This document shows, piece after piece, positions 7,652-16,791 of a DNA stretch of 64,000 bases. Position 1 is the stretch's first letter, and every line of letters starts with the position of its first letter. This DNA is from Formosa sp030427735 (GTDB taxonomy: Bacteria; Bacteroidota; Bacteroidia; Flavobacteriales; Flavobacteriaceae): assembly GCF_051200825.1 (NCBI RefSeq), contig NZ_CP195158.1, forward strand, positions 124,001 through 188,000, in the 5' to 3' direction. The translations under genes were made by a program, and so were the position numbers. A model generated the notes under the pieces. That model was given only the letters and a program-made list of their open reading frames with translations. It was not told the DNA's origin and did not search any database.

Positions 7652-10246
7652 ATGAAGAAAATTACCACTTTCTTTCTATTTCTGTGTTCTTTCACAGGAA
7701 TAGCGCAAAACACCTATTACCTTGATGATCCCAAAGATTTAAAAGAACATTTTTATGAAGCTGGAGATGAAATTATCCTTAAAGACGGAGTTTATGATTC
7801 CGATGGCAGAATAACTTTTATGGGCTCGGGGACAAGCGAAAATCCAATTGTTTTTAGAGCCGAAACTCCAGGAGGTGTTGTGTTTTCAGGTGGGATGCAA
7901 CTTAATATTGGAGGTGAAACCGACGAAGATACCGGAGAAAAACTAGCTACTGGAGAGTATTTAGTAGTCGATGGTTTTTATTGGAAAGGCGGTTATGGCT
8001 CTAGTAGTGTAATAGAGTTTAGAAACGGAACAGACTTTGCTCATCATAGTACCATGCAGAATTGTGTAATGGATGGTTTAACCGTTGATCCTGACGATAT
8101 GGAAGAAGGAACAAGCGAAAAACACAATTGGGTAGAATTGTATGGCACTTTTAATACCGTGACTAATTGTTCGTTTATGAATAAAACGAATGCAGGAAAT
8201 ATGATTTTGGTTGAACTGGCCTATAATGCCTATCCAGAAGTTCCAGATGGTGAAGATGAAATTAATACAAGCTGTGAGTTAGTTGGGCATACTATAAGCA
8301 ATAACTATTTTTATAAATATGTTAAAATAGATGCTGATTTAACTAATTCGGGAGATAGTGAAACTATTCGTATTGGTACAAGTTCTTATCAAAATGTAAA
8401 TTCGGGAACAACGGTTAGCAATAATTATTTTGTTGAAGCCGATGGAGAGAACGAAATAATTACTAATAAAAGTAAAAATAACACCTATATCAATAATACG
8501 TTTAGGCGATCTAGAGGCTCTTTGGTATTACGTCATGGCTCTAACGCTACAGTAGATGGTAATTACTTTTTAGGAGAGAATGTAGATGGTACAGGGGGCA
8601 TAAGAATTGTAGATAGCCAACATACTATTACGAATAATTATATTCAAGATTGTATTACCGTGATCGATCAAGCTAAATGGAATAACGGAATTACATTTTT
8701 AGGAGGGAGCTCCAATGCAGCGGTTTCTTGTACTTCATCCAACACTTCTAGTGATTATCAGAAAGTAGAAGATATACTGTTGGCAAATAACACGATAGTT
8801 AATACGAATGCACCTTTATTTTATAATACAGATAAAGGGTCTACAGATCCAACAGGTACAGTGTCGAACAATTTAATTTATTTTAGACCTAATAATGCAA
8901 ATATTACTCCTGTTATAAGTGGAGATACAGATAACTCTTATAACAATCTTGGTACCGCATTGGCCTACACTGGAAACGTTTATACGGGAACTACATTAGG
9001 AGCAACAAACGACGGTTTTGTTGAAAATAATGATATTGTTGCAACTCTTGAAGGCGAGATCTATACTTTTACAGCAATAGATGGGAAGGGAGCTGATATG
9101 GGAACCTATAAGCCTACTACAGATGATATGGTTGGCTATGGAATAGGTGCATGTTTTTTAGATAGCAAAGGAAACAAAATAACTAATGGCGATTGTACAA
9201 TTAAAATAAAGGAGTCTTTAATTGTTGGTACTTTATCGCCATTTTCTAACGAATCTTCTTCTAGCGAAGTTACAGTTACTGCAAATGTAAGTTGGACGGC
9301 TATGTCTAATAACGATTGGATAACTATAGATACTACAGAAGGCACTGGCGATGCTATTGTTGTGGTGTCTGTTACAACAAATGAAGAAATTGTAGAAAGA
9401 ACAGGCACAGTAACCTTTGCCCAAGTGCCAGGAGGCGATAATCTTATAAGAGAACTTGTTATAACCCAACAAGCGGCGCCGCGAACAAATTTAATTAATA
9501 CAGGAGAAAGCGATGATCCTGTAAGTATATTTTATGTGTCTAAAGAAAATTCTTCTAAAGATGAGGTTGCAACCAATACTTTGGATAAAGATATGAATTC
9601 CGTCTGGACAGCAGAAGATAGCTCTGTTTTAGCTGGCGATTATAAAGGTGATGGAGAGTACGTTATTTATGATTTAGGCGCTGAATATATTTTAGACTTT
9701 ATTCAGTTTAATACTACCAATAAGGGCGATGCCTTCGGTTATCAAATCTGGGTGTCTAACACAGGAACAGAAGCTTCAAACTTTTCTATGATTTTACCTA
9801 CATCGGGCGATTTATTATTTACTGCCACAGGTACTACAGAATTCAACACTTATGAAATTTCAGCACATGCACGTTATGTAAAACTAGTAGGGTTTGGAAG
9901 ATTTAATTCTGATGGAAATAAAAGAGAAAGTGCTTGGAGTGCTATTGGAGAAATTGAATTTTTTGGTAACGCATCGTCTTTATCTGTTAATGAAATTACT
10001 GAAAATCAATTAAAATTATATCCTAATCCTGTTTCTAATGGCACATTACATTTAAGTAAGCAATCTTATAAGTTTGAAAAATTAAATATTTACGATATTT
10101 CTGGAAAGCTTATTTTTTCGAAAATGTTAAACTCAGATTTAGATCGTGAAGATATAGATGTGAGTTCCATTTCTAAGGGCATGTATTTCGTTAAAATTAA
10201 AGGTAACAACCATGCTTTCACTAAAAAGATAATGATTAGCAACTAA
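7652..10246 (+). CDS. Secreted alginate lyase, polysaccharide lyase family 6, with BACON-like, discoidin-type and T9SS sorting domains
   Basis: A secreted beta-eliminating lyase for alginate, 864 residues. After a signal peptide (ending GIAQ) comes a right-handed beta-helix catalytic domain (about residues 25-420). The PL6 catalytic pair is visible: Lys273 in TNKSKNN and Arg294 in LVLRHG, spaced 21 residues apart as in characterised PL6 lyases. Next comes a BACON-like beta-sandwich (about 520-615; VTANVSWTAMSNNDW to LVITQQAA), then an F5/8 type C/CBM32-like module (about 615-775), and a type A T9SS sorting domain starting near LKLYPNPVSNG. Export by T9SS to the cell surface or medium is expected. 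It is a lone lyase, with no SusCD or other alginate genes beside it. Its coding DNA is AT-rich. A chondroitinase-B-like specificity is the main alternative. Confidence 0.9.
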   Translation: MKKITTFFLFLCSFTGIAQNTYYLDDPKDLKEHFYEAGDEIILKDGVYDSDGRITFMGSGTSENPIVFRAETPGGVVFSGGMQLNIGGETDEDTGEKLATGEYLVVDGFYWKGGYGSSSVIEFRNGTDFAHHSTMQNCVMDGLTVDPDDMEEGTSEKHNWVELYGTFNTVTNCSFMNKTNAGNMILVELAYNAYPEVPDGEDEINTSCELVGHTISNNYFYKYVKIDADLTNSGDSETIRIGTSSYQNVNSGTTVSNNYFVEADGENEIITNKSKNNTYINNTFRRSRGSLVLRHGSNATVDGNYFLGENVDGTGGIRIVDSQHTITNNYIQDCITVIDQAKWNNGITFLGGSSNAAVSCTSSNTSSDYQKVEDILLANNTIVNTNAPLFYNTDKGSTDPTGTVSNNLIYFRPNNANITPVISGDTDNSYNNLGTALAYTGNVYTGTTLGATNDGFVENNDIVATLEGEIYTFTAIDGKGADMGTYKPTTDDMVGYGIGACFLDSKGNKITNGDCTIKIKESLIVGTLSPFSNESSSSEVTVTANVSWTAMSNNDWITIDTTEGTGDAIVVVSVTTNEEIVERTGTVTFAQVPGGDNLIRELVITQQAAPRTNLINTGESDDPVSIFYVSKENSSKDEVATNTLDKDMNSVWTAEDSSVLAGDYKGDGEYVIYDLGAEYILDFIQFNTTNKGDAFGYQIWVSNTGTEASNFSMILPTSGDLLFTATGTTEFNTYEISAHARYVKLVGFGRFNSDGNKRESAWSAIGEIEFFGNASSLSVNEITENQLKLYPNPVSNGTLHLSKQSYKFEKLNIYDISGKLIFSKMLNSDLDREDIDVSSISKGMYFVKIKGNNHAFTKKIMISN

Positions 10247-10270
10247 TACCTTATATCGTTTATAAAACCA

Positions 10271-10304
10271 AAACCCCAAAGTATAATGCTTTGGGGTTTG
10301 TTTT
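10271..10304. terminator. Bidirectional terminator between alginate lyase and hydrolase genes
   Basis: AAACCCCAAAG (10271-10281) and CTTTGGGGTTT (10289-10299) form a perfect 11-base stem with a 7-base loop. T-rich sequence follows on the plus strand and the preceding A-rich stretch supplies T on the minus strand, so it can end both converging genes. Confidence 0.8.
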
Positions 10305-10307
10305 AAC

Positions 10308-11153
10308 TTATGTTTTTCTAATAAATGCGACTACTATTTCTACAACTTCTGTTAACTGTTTTGGCATATTCGATTGTATCCAAGGGTGCGATGCTTCAAA
10401 TACGTGGTTGGCATTTTTTATGATTTTTAGTTCGCTTTGTGGGTTCCACAGGTGTAAGTTGTGGGCTTCTTCAATTAAAACACTAGTATCGTTATCGCCA
10501 TGAATAATTAAAAAAGGCTTGTTTAAGTGTTTGGCTGCACGTTTTATGTTTAAACGGTTTTCATGCTGTAAATAAGTCGTGTAAAACTGATAATAATGTG
10601 GCATGTGTTGTTTAGTTCTGCCGTTAATAACGTAGGTTACACCTGTATTTTTCCAAGTTTTTAAATCACCTAAATTTGCAAAACGTTTGCCGTAATCGCT
10701 TACACCAGCTAAACTAATAATTGTTTTTATTCTAGAGTCTTCTTCGGCCTTTATAATGGCGATACCGCCACCACGACTATGCCCAATAATGTTTAAATTT
10801 AAACTATCGGCTTCTTCTTTAAAATCTGGGTTTGTGGTAACCCAATTCATAACATGGGCTAAGTCATCTAATTCTTTAACGTAATTATTTTGTCCAAATG
10901 CCTCTAAGTCTTCAAATTCTGTAGGGCTGTTTATAGTTGTGCCGTTGTGCGAAAAATTAAATTTTATAAAGAATATATCGCGATTAGCAAAGGCTTGGGC
11001 CATAAGGTCCCATGCGCCCCAATCTTTAAAACCTTTGTATCCATGGCAAAAGATTACAATTGGTTTTTTTGAGGTATTGGCATTGTAAAAAACATCGGTT
11101 AAAATAGGTTTATTATGTGGTCCTTGTAATACTATGTTTTTGTTAATCACCAT
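10308..11153 (-). CDS. Alpha/beta hydrolase family protein
   Basis: A cytoplasmic serine hydrolase of 281 residues, without signal peptide. The fold's landmarks are visible: IVIFCHGYKGFKDWG with the oxyanion-loop HG motif near the N-terminus, the nucleophile elbow GHSRGG near residue 124, LIIHGDNDTSV with the likely acid Asp, and a C-terminal NANHVF with the catalytic His. The pattern resembles dienelactone-hydrolase or prolyl-oligopeptidase-like esterases, but the substrate cannot be told. The stop of the upstream AddB-like gene is only 2 bases away, so the two are probably co-transcribed, although a functional link is not obvious. Confidence 0.85.
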   Translation of the reverse strand: MVINKNIVLQGPHNKPILTDVFYNANTSKKPIVIFCHGYKGFKDWGAWDLMAQAFANRDIFFIKFNFSHNGTTINSPTEFEDLEAFGQNNYVKELDDLAHVMNWVTTNPDFKEEADSLNLNIIGHSRGGGIAIIKAEEDSRIKTIISLAGVSDYGKRFANLGDLKTWKNTGVTYVINGRTKQHMPHYYQFYTTYLQHENRLNIKRAAKHLNKPFLIIHGDNDTSVLIEEAHNLHLWNPQSELKIIKNANHVFEASHPWIQSNMPKQLTEVVEIVVAFIRKT

Positions 11154-11155
11154 AA

Positions 11156-13915
11156 TTAAATGTCTTTTTCTTCAAAATCAATTTTAGGATTAAATATTTC
11201 CAAAATCAATGCTTTTAATTCGTTTTCGAATGCTTGTATGGTTGCTTCAGTAATACTAAAATCTTTTTTAGCACCGACACCTGACTTATCCTTTTTTGCA
11301 AATTTTAAAAATCCGTTGTTTAAATTTTTAAAGGAAATAATTCCAGCCTCTGTAGGGGTATGTAATTGGTTTTGATGATTCATCATGTAGGCGTAGCATA
11401 ATACTTGAAAGGATTTGCTGTATTTCTTGTAGTCGGTATTTAAATCTTCCCAGGCTACTATTTCTACTTGCCCTTGTTCTACTTTTCCGGTTTTGTAATC
11501 TATAATCCGTGTTATACCATTATATTCGTCTACCCGGTCTACTTTTCCCCCTATAGTAACGGGAAAATCAAGCTCGGGAATTGTTATAGGTATTTGTTTA
11601 AAATCGGTCTCTATAGCTACAATTTTTATGGTATTTCCCGCTTCGATAGCTTTTAATTCAGAATTTAAGAAATTCGAAACATAACGCTTAGCGATTTCAA
11701 AAATGATCAGGTTTTTTCCAGTGGTAAAATCTCCTTCTTTATACGTTTCTTTAAAATGATGAGAAACCATGTTTGCAATGTTTTGTTGCATGGTTTTTAT
11801 TTGGTTGCTATTTAAAAACCCGCCTTCCAAAGGTTTGTAAAAATCTTCTAATGTGTTGTGAACAACGGTGCCCAAAGTATTGGCGGCGACAGTTTCCTCA
11901 ACATCTTCAAACGTTTTTATTTTAAGGACTTTATCGTAATAGAAGTCCAGTGGGTTTCTAATATAATTGGTTAGCGATGATGGTGAAAATCCTTTTTTTG
12001 CTACCCGTTTTAGTTGCTCTATAACGGCGACAGTTTTTTTTACTGATTTTGATGGTGCTGTTATTGTTGGTACTATTGGACTTGCAATTTTATGAATAAT
12101 ATTGTGCTTTTTTTCTAATTCTAATTGGGTAATAAATCTACTTTTTTCTCCACCATTTAATGCATCGGCCTCGGTATTGTATAGAATGTAAACGTTTTTT
12201 GCACGTTGCAACAATCGGTAAAAGTGGTAGGTGTAAACCGCATCTTTCTCTTTGTATGTTGGTAAATTATTTTCGAGTTTTACATCGAACGGAATGAATG
12301 AGTTGTTGCTTTTACCGGCAGGTAAAATACCTTCGTTTACCGAAGAAATAATTACGGTTTCGAAGTCTAAAACGCGCGATTCCAACATGCCCATAATCTG
12401 TAATCCTTGTAATGGTTCTCCTTGAAAATCCATACTTTCTGTGCTTAGTAATTCTTTGTAAACTTGATGCAGTGTTTGTATAGAATTTAAATAATTGTAC
12501 GTTTCGTTAAGTTTGCTTAACTCGTTAAATAATTCATTGAATTTATAAGTGTATTCTAAGGCTAGAATATTTTGATCTTTATTGTTGTCTAAATGGGATT
12601 TAATCTTTAAAATGAGTTTTAAGACCTGTTTTATAGCTGTAGTAGGGTTATTATTCCAAGAGTTAAAAAGTAGCTGTAATGTTGACGCAAATGCTGGAGC
12701 AAGTGCTTCTAATTGTATTGGTGTTATAAATACTAAATTGTTAGTTTTTATACTGTCTATAATTTCGGCCGAATAGTCTTTTCCGTTTAATTGAAATAAT
12801 GGTCGTATAAATTGATGCGATAGAATGGTTATAAGCTCTTTATAATATATTTTTTTTGGATTGCTTTTATGTAATTGAAATAGGTTTTCGAATAACGAGG
12901 CCAACGGAATAGATTTTAGTGGAAAACCCATAGTAACATTTAAGGTTTTTACTGTTGACGGTATTGAGTTTAAAACAGGAATCAGTAAATTTTCATCACC
13001 TAAAACAATAGCTGTTTGCTGTAAGCTAGGTGAGGTTTTTGTTAAATCGTTTAAAATAGTACCGATGTATTTCGCCTGACCAATATTTTTAGAAACTCCG
13101 ATACAACTTATATTTTTTCGATTATTATAGTGGTTGCTAACCCAATTAAAAGGATGCGTTTTATAATATGGCCAATTAGTTTTGTGCTGCCTTGTAAATA
13201 ATCCAGCATCGTGAATTTTACTCTCAAAAAAGGATGCGTCTATGTCCCAAAATATTTGTGTTTTCCCTGCATCTAATAATTGTTGAATGATTTTTTCTTC
13301 GGCTGTGTTTAACGCGTTAAACCCTAAAAAAATGTGAATTTTAGAGTTTTTGTTTATGTAGTTATCTATCTGTTTACTTGCTTGTCTATAAATTAAACCT
13401 TGATAGCCGTAACCCAGTTTAATTAGCGAATTGGTAAAATGCTCGTAATAGTCGTTTAATTGATTCCAGAAGGTTAGATAATTAGTTACAAATTCAGTTT
13501 TTTCTTCCGCTAAAGACCAATGATTCAATTCTTGAATCGCTGTTAAGTATTCGAAAATTTTTTGTGAAGGAATCAGATAGCGGTCTATCTCGTTAAAATC
13601 TTGTAATAAAATTTGAGCCCATTTTGAGAAGGTATCGAAAGTATCTGGAGTTTTTTGTTTTTGTAACTCCAAATAGGTGTTGTAAAAATGGAATAGGAGT
13701 TCGGTGTTAGAAAGTGATTGCAAACCCGATAGGTTTTCTACAAACTCTTCGATACTATATATTTCGGGAGCGAAAATTGTTTCTGTTAATGTGTTCGATA
13801 ATTCGTGTTTTAAAAACGTACCAGCACGCTTACTTGGTAAAACAAAAGTAAGTTCCGAAAGCTCTAGATTTTGGTTTAACAGGTTATTAATAACCTCTGC
13901 TATAAAAGTCGTCAT
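11156..13915 (-). CDS. AddB-like PD-(D/E)XK exonuclease subunit of a RecBCD/AddAB-type complex
   Basis: A 919-residue subunit of a double-strand-break processing nuclease. The N-terminal two thirds are a degenerate helicase-like region starting TFVLPSKRAGTFLK, where the Walker A lysine position is not preserved. The C-terminal third is a RecB-type nuclease: SPSSLTNYIRNPLDFYY, then GGKVDRVDE and IIDYKTG, giving the D...DxK catalytic core. In AddB of Firmicutes the equivalent of YIRNP carries an iron-sulphur cysteine (CP); here it is Asn, so the cluster is probably absent. Its helicase partner is encoded 2.9 kb upstream at 16792-19953 on the same strand, separated by ompA and kbl. Confidence 0.85.
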   Translation of the reverse strand: MTTFIAEVINNLLNQNLELSELTFVLPSKRAGTFLKHELSNTLTETIFAPEIYSIEEFVENLSGLQSLSNTELLFHFYNTYLELQKQKTPDTFDTFSKWAQILLQDFNEIDRYLIPSQKIFEYLTAIQELNHWSLAEEKTEFVTNYLTFWNQLNDYYEHFTNSLIKLGYGYQGLIYRQASKQIDNYINKNSKIHIFLGFNALNTAEEKIIQQLLDAGKTQIFWDIDASFFESKIHDAGLFTRQHKTNWPYYKTHPFNWVSNHYNNRKNISCIGVSKNIGQAKYIGTILNDLTKTSPSLQQTAIVLGDENLLIPVLNSIPSTVKTLNVTMGFPLKSIPLASLFENLFQLHKSNPKKIYYKELITILSHQFIRPLFQLNGKDYSAEIIDSIKTNNLVFITPIQLEALAPAFASTLQLLFNSWNNNPTTAIKQVLKLILKIKSHLDNNKDQNILALEYTYKFNELFNELSKLNETYNYLNSIQTLHQVYKELLSTESMDFQGEPLQGLQIMGMLESRVLDFETVIISSVNEGILPAGKSNNSFIPFDVKLENNLPTYKEKDAVYTYHFYRLLQRAKNVYILYNTEADALNGGEKSRFITQLELEKKHNIIHKIASPIVPTITAPSKSVKKTVAVIEQLKRVAKKGFSPSSLTNYIRNPLDFYYDKVLKIKTFEDVEETVAANTLGTVVHNTLEDFYKPLEGGFLNSNQIKTMQQNIANMVSHHFKETYKEGDFTTGKNLIIFEIAKRYVSNFLNSELKAIEAGNTIKIVAIETDFKQIPITIPELDFPVTIGGKVDRVDEYNGITRIIDYKTGKVEQGQVEIVAWEDLNTDYKKYSKSFQVLCYAYMMNHQNQLHTPTEAGIISFKNLNNGFLKFAKKDKSGVGAKKDFSITEATIQAFENELKALILEIFNPKIDFEEKDI

Positions 13916-13923
13916 AGGTATAA

Positions 13924-13957
13924 AAATAAAAAACGCCCCGAATAAACGGGGCGTTTT
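13924..13957 (-). terminator. Terminator of ompA
   Basis: AAAACGCCCCG and CGGGGCGTTTT form an 11-base GC-rich stem with loop AATAAA. Read on the minus strand it is followed by a T-rich run, and it lies 22 bases past the ompA stop codon. Confidence 0.85.
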
Positions 13958-13979
13958 CTAAAATTATATTTTAACAGAA

Positions 13980-15356
13980 TTAGTCTTCTTTAACTAAGTT
14001 AATTTCAACACGTCTGTTGTTTGCTCTACCAGCTCTAGTTTTGTTGGTGTCGATTGGTTTAGTTTCACCAAAACCTTTAGATGATAATCTAAATTCATCG
14101 ATTCCATGACTAACTAAATAATCTTTTACAGCTAAAGCTCTAGCGTCAGATAATCTCATGTTTAATTCATCAGATCCTGAACTATCTGTATGACCTTCTA
14201 CTGTAAATTTAGCATGAGGGAATTTGTTTAAGATCAAAGTAATGTTTTCTAATACTTCTTCAGATTCAGCCTTGATAGTAGATTTACCAGTGTCGAATAA
14301 GATAGTTTTAGCGTAAGCATTTAATTTTTGCTTAACTTCTTCAGATACTTCTGGACAACCGTAGTTAGCTACAGTACCAGCAACGTTAGGACATTTGTCA
14401 TCTTTATCAGCAACACCGTCACCATCAGCATCTGGCCAAGGACAACCATTGTTTTCAGCAGGACCAGCCTCGTTTGGACACTCATCATCTACATCGGCAA
14501 CACCGTCACCATCAGCATCTGGACAACCGTTTAATTCAGCTAAACCAGCAACAGTAGGACACTTATCTTCTGGATCTGGAATACCGTCACCGTCAGTATC
14601 AGGACAACCATTGTGCTCTGCAGGACCAGCTTCGTTTGGACAAGCATCTTTGCTGTCTTCTATACCGTCACCGTCAGTGTCAGGACAACCGTTGAAAATT
14701 TCTAAACCAAATACGTCTGGACAAGCATCGTCTTTGTCGTATATACCATCTTTGTCAGTGTCTTTACCACCAAATTTGATAGCGATACCAGCAGTATGTT
14801 GGAAGTGAGAAGTTAAATAATCTTCGAAAGCGTGTTTGTAGCTAGATTGTAATGTTAAACCAATGTTGTCTGTAAACCAAACATTGAAACCTAAAGTACC
14901 GTTAACAGTACCAGCTCCAATTTCGTCTACCCAAGTGTAACCTCCACCAACACCAATAAATGGGTTGAAAACGCTTGTGTTAAGGAAGCCCCACTTTACA
15001 GTACCATCAATCCCGTAGTAAGACCAATCTGAAACTTCTTCGTCTCCGTATTTGTCTATTTTGTTGATAGAACCAGCAACACCAAAAGATAACCCGTTAG
15101 ATAAGTGACGAGAAACCGAAATTGTTGATAAAGAAGGTAAGATGTTCCAATGGTCACCCACATTGAAGTATTCGTCACCAAAACCTCCAAGCTCAGTTGC
15201 AGGATAAGGGTAGTTAGAATCGTCTCCAGAAGGGTAGAAGTCTACTGCATTTACCCCAAAGGATATCTGCCAAGGATTGTTTTCATCTTGCGCATACGTG
15301 TTGCTAAAGCCAAATACAAGCAACATTGCGAACAATAATCTGCTAAGATTTTTCAT
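13980..15356 (-). CDS. ompA: OmpA-family outer membrane protein with thrombospondin type 3 repeats
   Basis: An abundant envelope protein that links outer membrane and peptidoglycan. The 458 residues begin at ATG 15356 (an in-frame TTG at 15362 would add two residues). The signal peptide ends NTYAQ. An eight-stranded OmpA-like barrel occupies about residues 25-205. Five calcium-binding thrombospondin-3 repeats follow (DxDxDG...CP pattern, encoded at about 14330-14760), and a C-terminal OmpA/MotB peptidoglycan-binding domain starts around ILFDTGKSTI and contains VEGHTDSSGS. The DNA of the TSP3 part is a tandem near-repeat, so open frames on the other strand are artefacts. Strong promoter matches and a strong terminator show a single-gene unit with high expression likely. 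Confidence 0.93.
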   Translation of the reverse strand: MKNLSRLLFAMLLVFGFSNTYAQDENNPWQISFGVNAVDFYPSGDDSNYPYPATELGGFGDEYFNVGDHWNILPSLSTISVSRHLSNGLSFGVAGSINKIDKYGDEEVSDWSYYGIDGTVKWGFLNTSVFNPFIGVGGGYTWVDEIGAGTVNGTLGFNVWFTDNIGLTLQSSYKHAFEDYLTSHFQHTAGIAIKFGGKDTDKDGIYDKDDACPDVFGLEIFNGCPDTDGDGIEDSKDACPNEAGPAEHNGCPDTDGDGIPDPEDKCPTVAGLAELNGCPDADGDGVADVDDECPNEAGPAENNGCPWPDADGDGVADKDDKCPNVAGTVANYGCPEVSEEVKQKLNAYAKTILFDTGKSTIKAESEEVLENITLILNKFPHAKFTVEGHTDSSGSDELNMRLSDARALAVKDYLVSHGIDEFRLSSKGFGETKPIDTNKTRAGRANNRRVEINLVKED

Positions 15357-15391
15357 ATTCAAAAGTTTAATTTTTAAGTGTTAATTGTAAA

Positions 15392-15421
15392 CAAAAGTAA
15401 GTTGTTAAATATTATTAACAA
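15392..15421 (-). promoter_or_regulatory. Promoter of ompA
   Basis: On the minus strand TTG (15421-15419), a 19-base gap and TACTTTTG (15399-15392) match the phylum's promoter form, predicting a leader of about 30 bases. A second -7 match, TATATTTG, lies at 15432-15425 and could be an additional start. Confidence 0.55.
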
Positions 15422-15479
15422 AGACAAATATAAAAAAATATTGATTACTTCTACCAAAGAAATAGAGTTTAGACAGGTT

Positions 15480-16673
15480 TTAGATTACGCCTAAAGACTT
15501 TCCGACTTTGGTAAATGCCTCAATGGCTTTGTCTAAATGCTCTTTTTTATGGGCTGCCGAAAGCTGTACGCGAATTCTTGCTTTGCCTTTTGGAACTACT
15601 GGAAAAAAGAATCCGATAACATAAATACCTTCTTCTAAAAGTTTATTGGCCATGGTTTGCGATAGCTTGGCATCGTATAGCATTACTGGTACAATGGCAG
15701 AATCTCCGTCGATAATATCGAATCCCGCAGCCTGCATTCCTTTCTTGAAATACGCTGTGTTTTGTTCTAAGGTATCCCTTAAAGATGTGTCGTTGCTTAA
15801 TAAATCGAATACCTTAATAGAGGCACCAACTATTGCCGGTGCTAGAGAATTAGAAAATAAATATGGTCTAGAACGTTGGCGTAAGAGTTCTATAATTTCT
15901 TTTTTGCCAGTGGTGTATCCGCCCATTGCGCCTCCTAGCGCTTTGCCTAAAGTTCCAGTTATTATATCTATTCTCCCTAAAACACCTTTTTCTTGAAGTG
16001 TTCCAATACCTGTTTCCCCTATAAACCCAGCAGCGTGACATTCATCAATCATAACTAGCGCATCGTATTTGTCGGCTAAATCGCAAATTTTATCTAATGG
16101 AGCAACTAATCCATCCATAGAGAATACACCATCGGTTACAATTATTTTAAAGCGGGCACCTTTTTCGTTAGCAGTAATTAATTGTTGTTCCAAATCGGCC
16201 ATGTCGTTATTCGCATAGCGGTAACGCGCAGCTTTACATAAACGTACGCCGTCTATAATTGAAGCATGGTTTAGCGAGTCTGAAATTATAGCATCTTCTG
16301 GACCTAGAAGCGGTTCGAAAACTCCTCCGTTAGCATCAAACGCGGCTGCATATAAAATGGTGTCTTCGGTATTGTAAAACGTTGCTATTTTTTCTTCTAA
16401 AGTTTTATGTATGTCTTGGGTGCCACAAATAAAACGGACCGATGACATCCCAAAACCATGAGTATCCATAGCGTCTTTTGCTGCTTGGATAACTTCGGGG
16501 TGGGCAGATAAACCTAAATAATTATTAGCACAGAAATTTAATACTGTTTCTCCTGTGTTAAGTGTTATTTCTGCGCCCTGTGGCGAGGTTATTATGCGTT
16601 CGGTTTTAAACAGACCTTCGTCTTTTATGGCTTGAAGTTCTTGCTCTAAATGTGTTTTAATAGTTCCGTACAT
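15480..16673 (-). CDS. kbl: Glycine C-acetyltransferase (2-amino-3-ketobutyrate CoA ligase)
   Basis: A PLP enzyme of threonine degradation: it cleaves 2-amino-3-ketobutyrate with CoA to glycine and acetyl-CoA, or runs in reverse. The 397 residues match the family's length (about 398). The N-terminus reads YGTIKTHLEQELQAIKDEGLFK; the PLP lysine is Lys244 in GTLGKALGG, at the same number as in E. coli Kbl; FCANNYLGLSAHPEV and the DECHAAGFIG segment are also family hallmarks. The partner threonine dehydrogenase (tdh) is not adjacent. The gene sits alone between ompA and the AddA-like gene, all on the minus strand. Confidence 0.93.
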   Translation of the reverse strand: MYGTIKTHLEQELQAIKDEGLFKTERIITSPQGAEITLNTGETVLNFCANNYLGLSAHPEVIQAAKDAMDTHGFGMSSVRFICGTQDIHKTLEEKIATFYNTEDTILYAAAFDANGGVFEPLLGPEDAIISDSLNHASIIDGVRLCKAARYRYANNDMADLEQQLITANEKGARFKIIVTDGVFSMDGLVAPLDKICDLADKYDALVMIDECHAAGFIGETGIGTLQEKGVLGRIDIITGTLGKALGGAMGGYTTGKKEIIELLRQRSRPYLFSNSLAPAIVGASIKVFDLLSNDTSLRDTLEQNTAYFKKGMQAAGFDIIDGDSAIVPVMLYDAKLSQTMANKLLEEGIYVIGFFFPVVPKGKARIRVQLSAAHKKEHLDKAIEAFTKVGKSLGVI

Positions 16674-16791
16674 ATTTGTTTATGATTTTAGGCAAATTTA
16701 AAATAGTTTTTGCGGAATGTGAACGGTGTTGTTTGTTTTTTTGATGAATCGTTGTTTTGTGTTAACTTTTTTCGGAATTTTTAAGAATAAT

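Noticed and set aside
14330..14770. Tandem near-repeats of about 80-100 bases and a long open frame on the plus strand (about 14395-14808)
   Set aside because: The repeats encode the thrombospondin-3 units of OmpA on the minus strand; the plus-strand frame is a by-product of that repetitive codon pattern. It is not a CRISPR array because there are no unique spacers.
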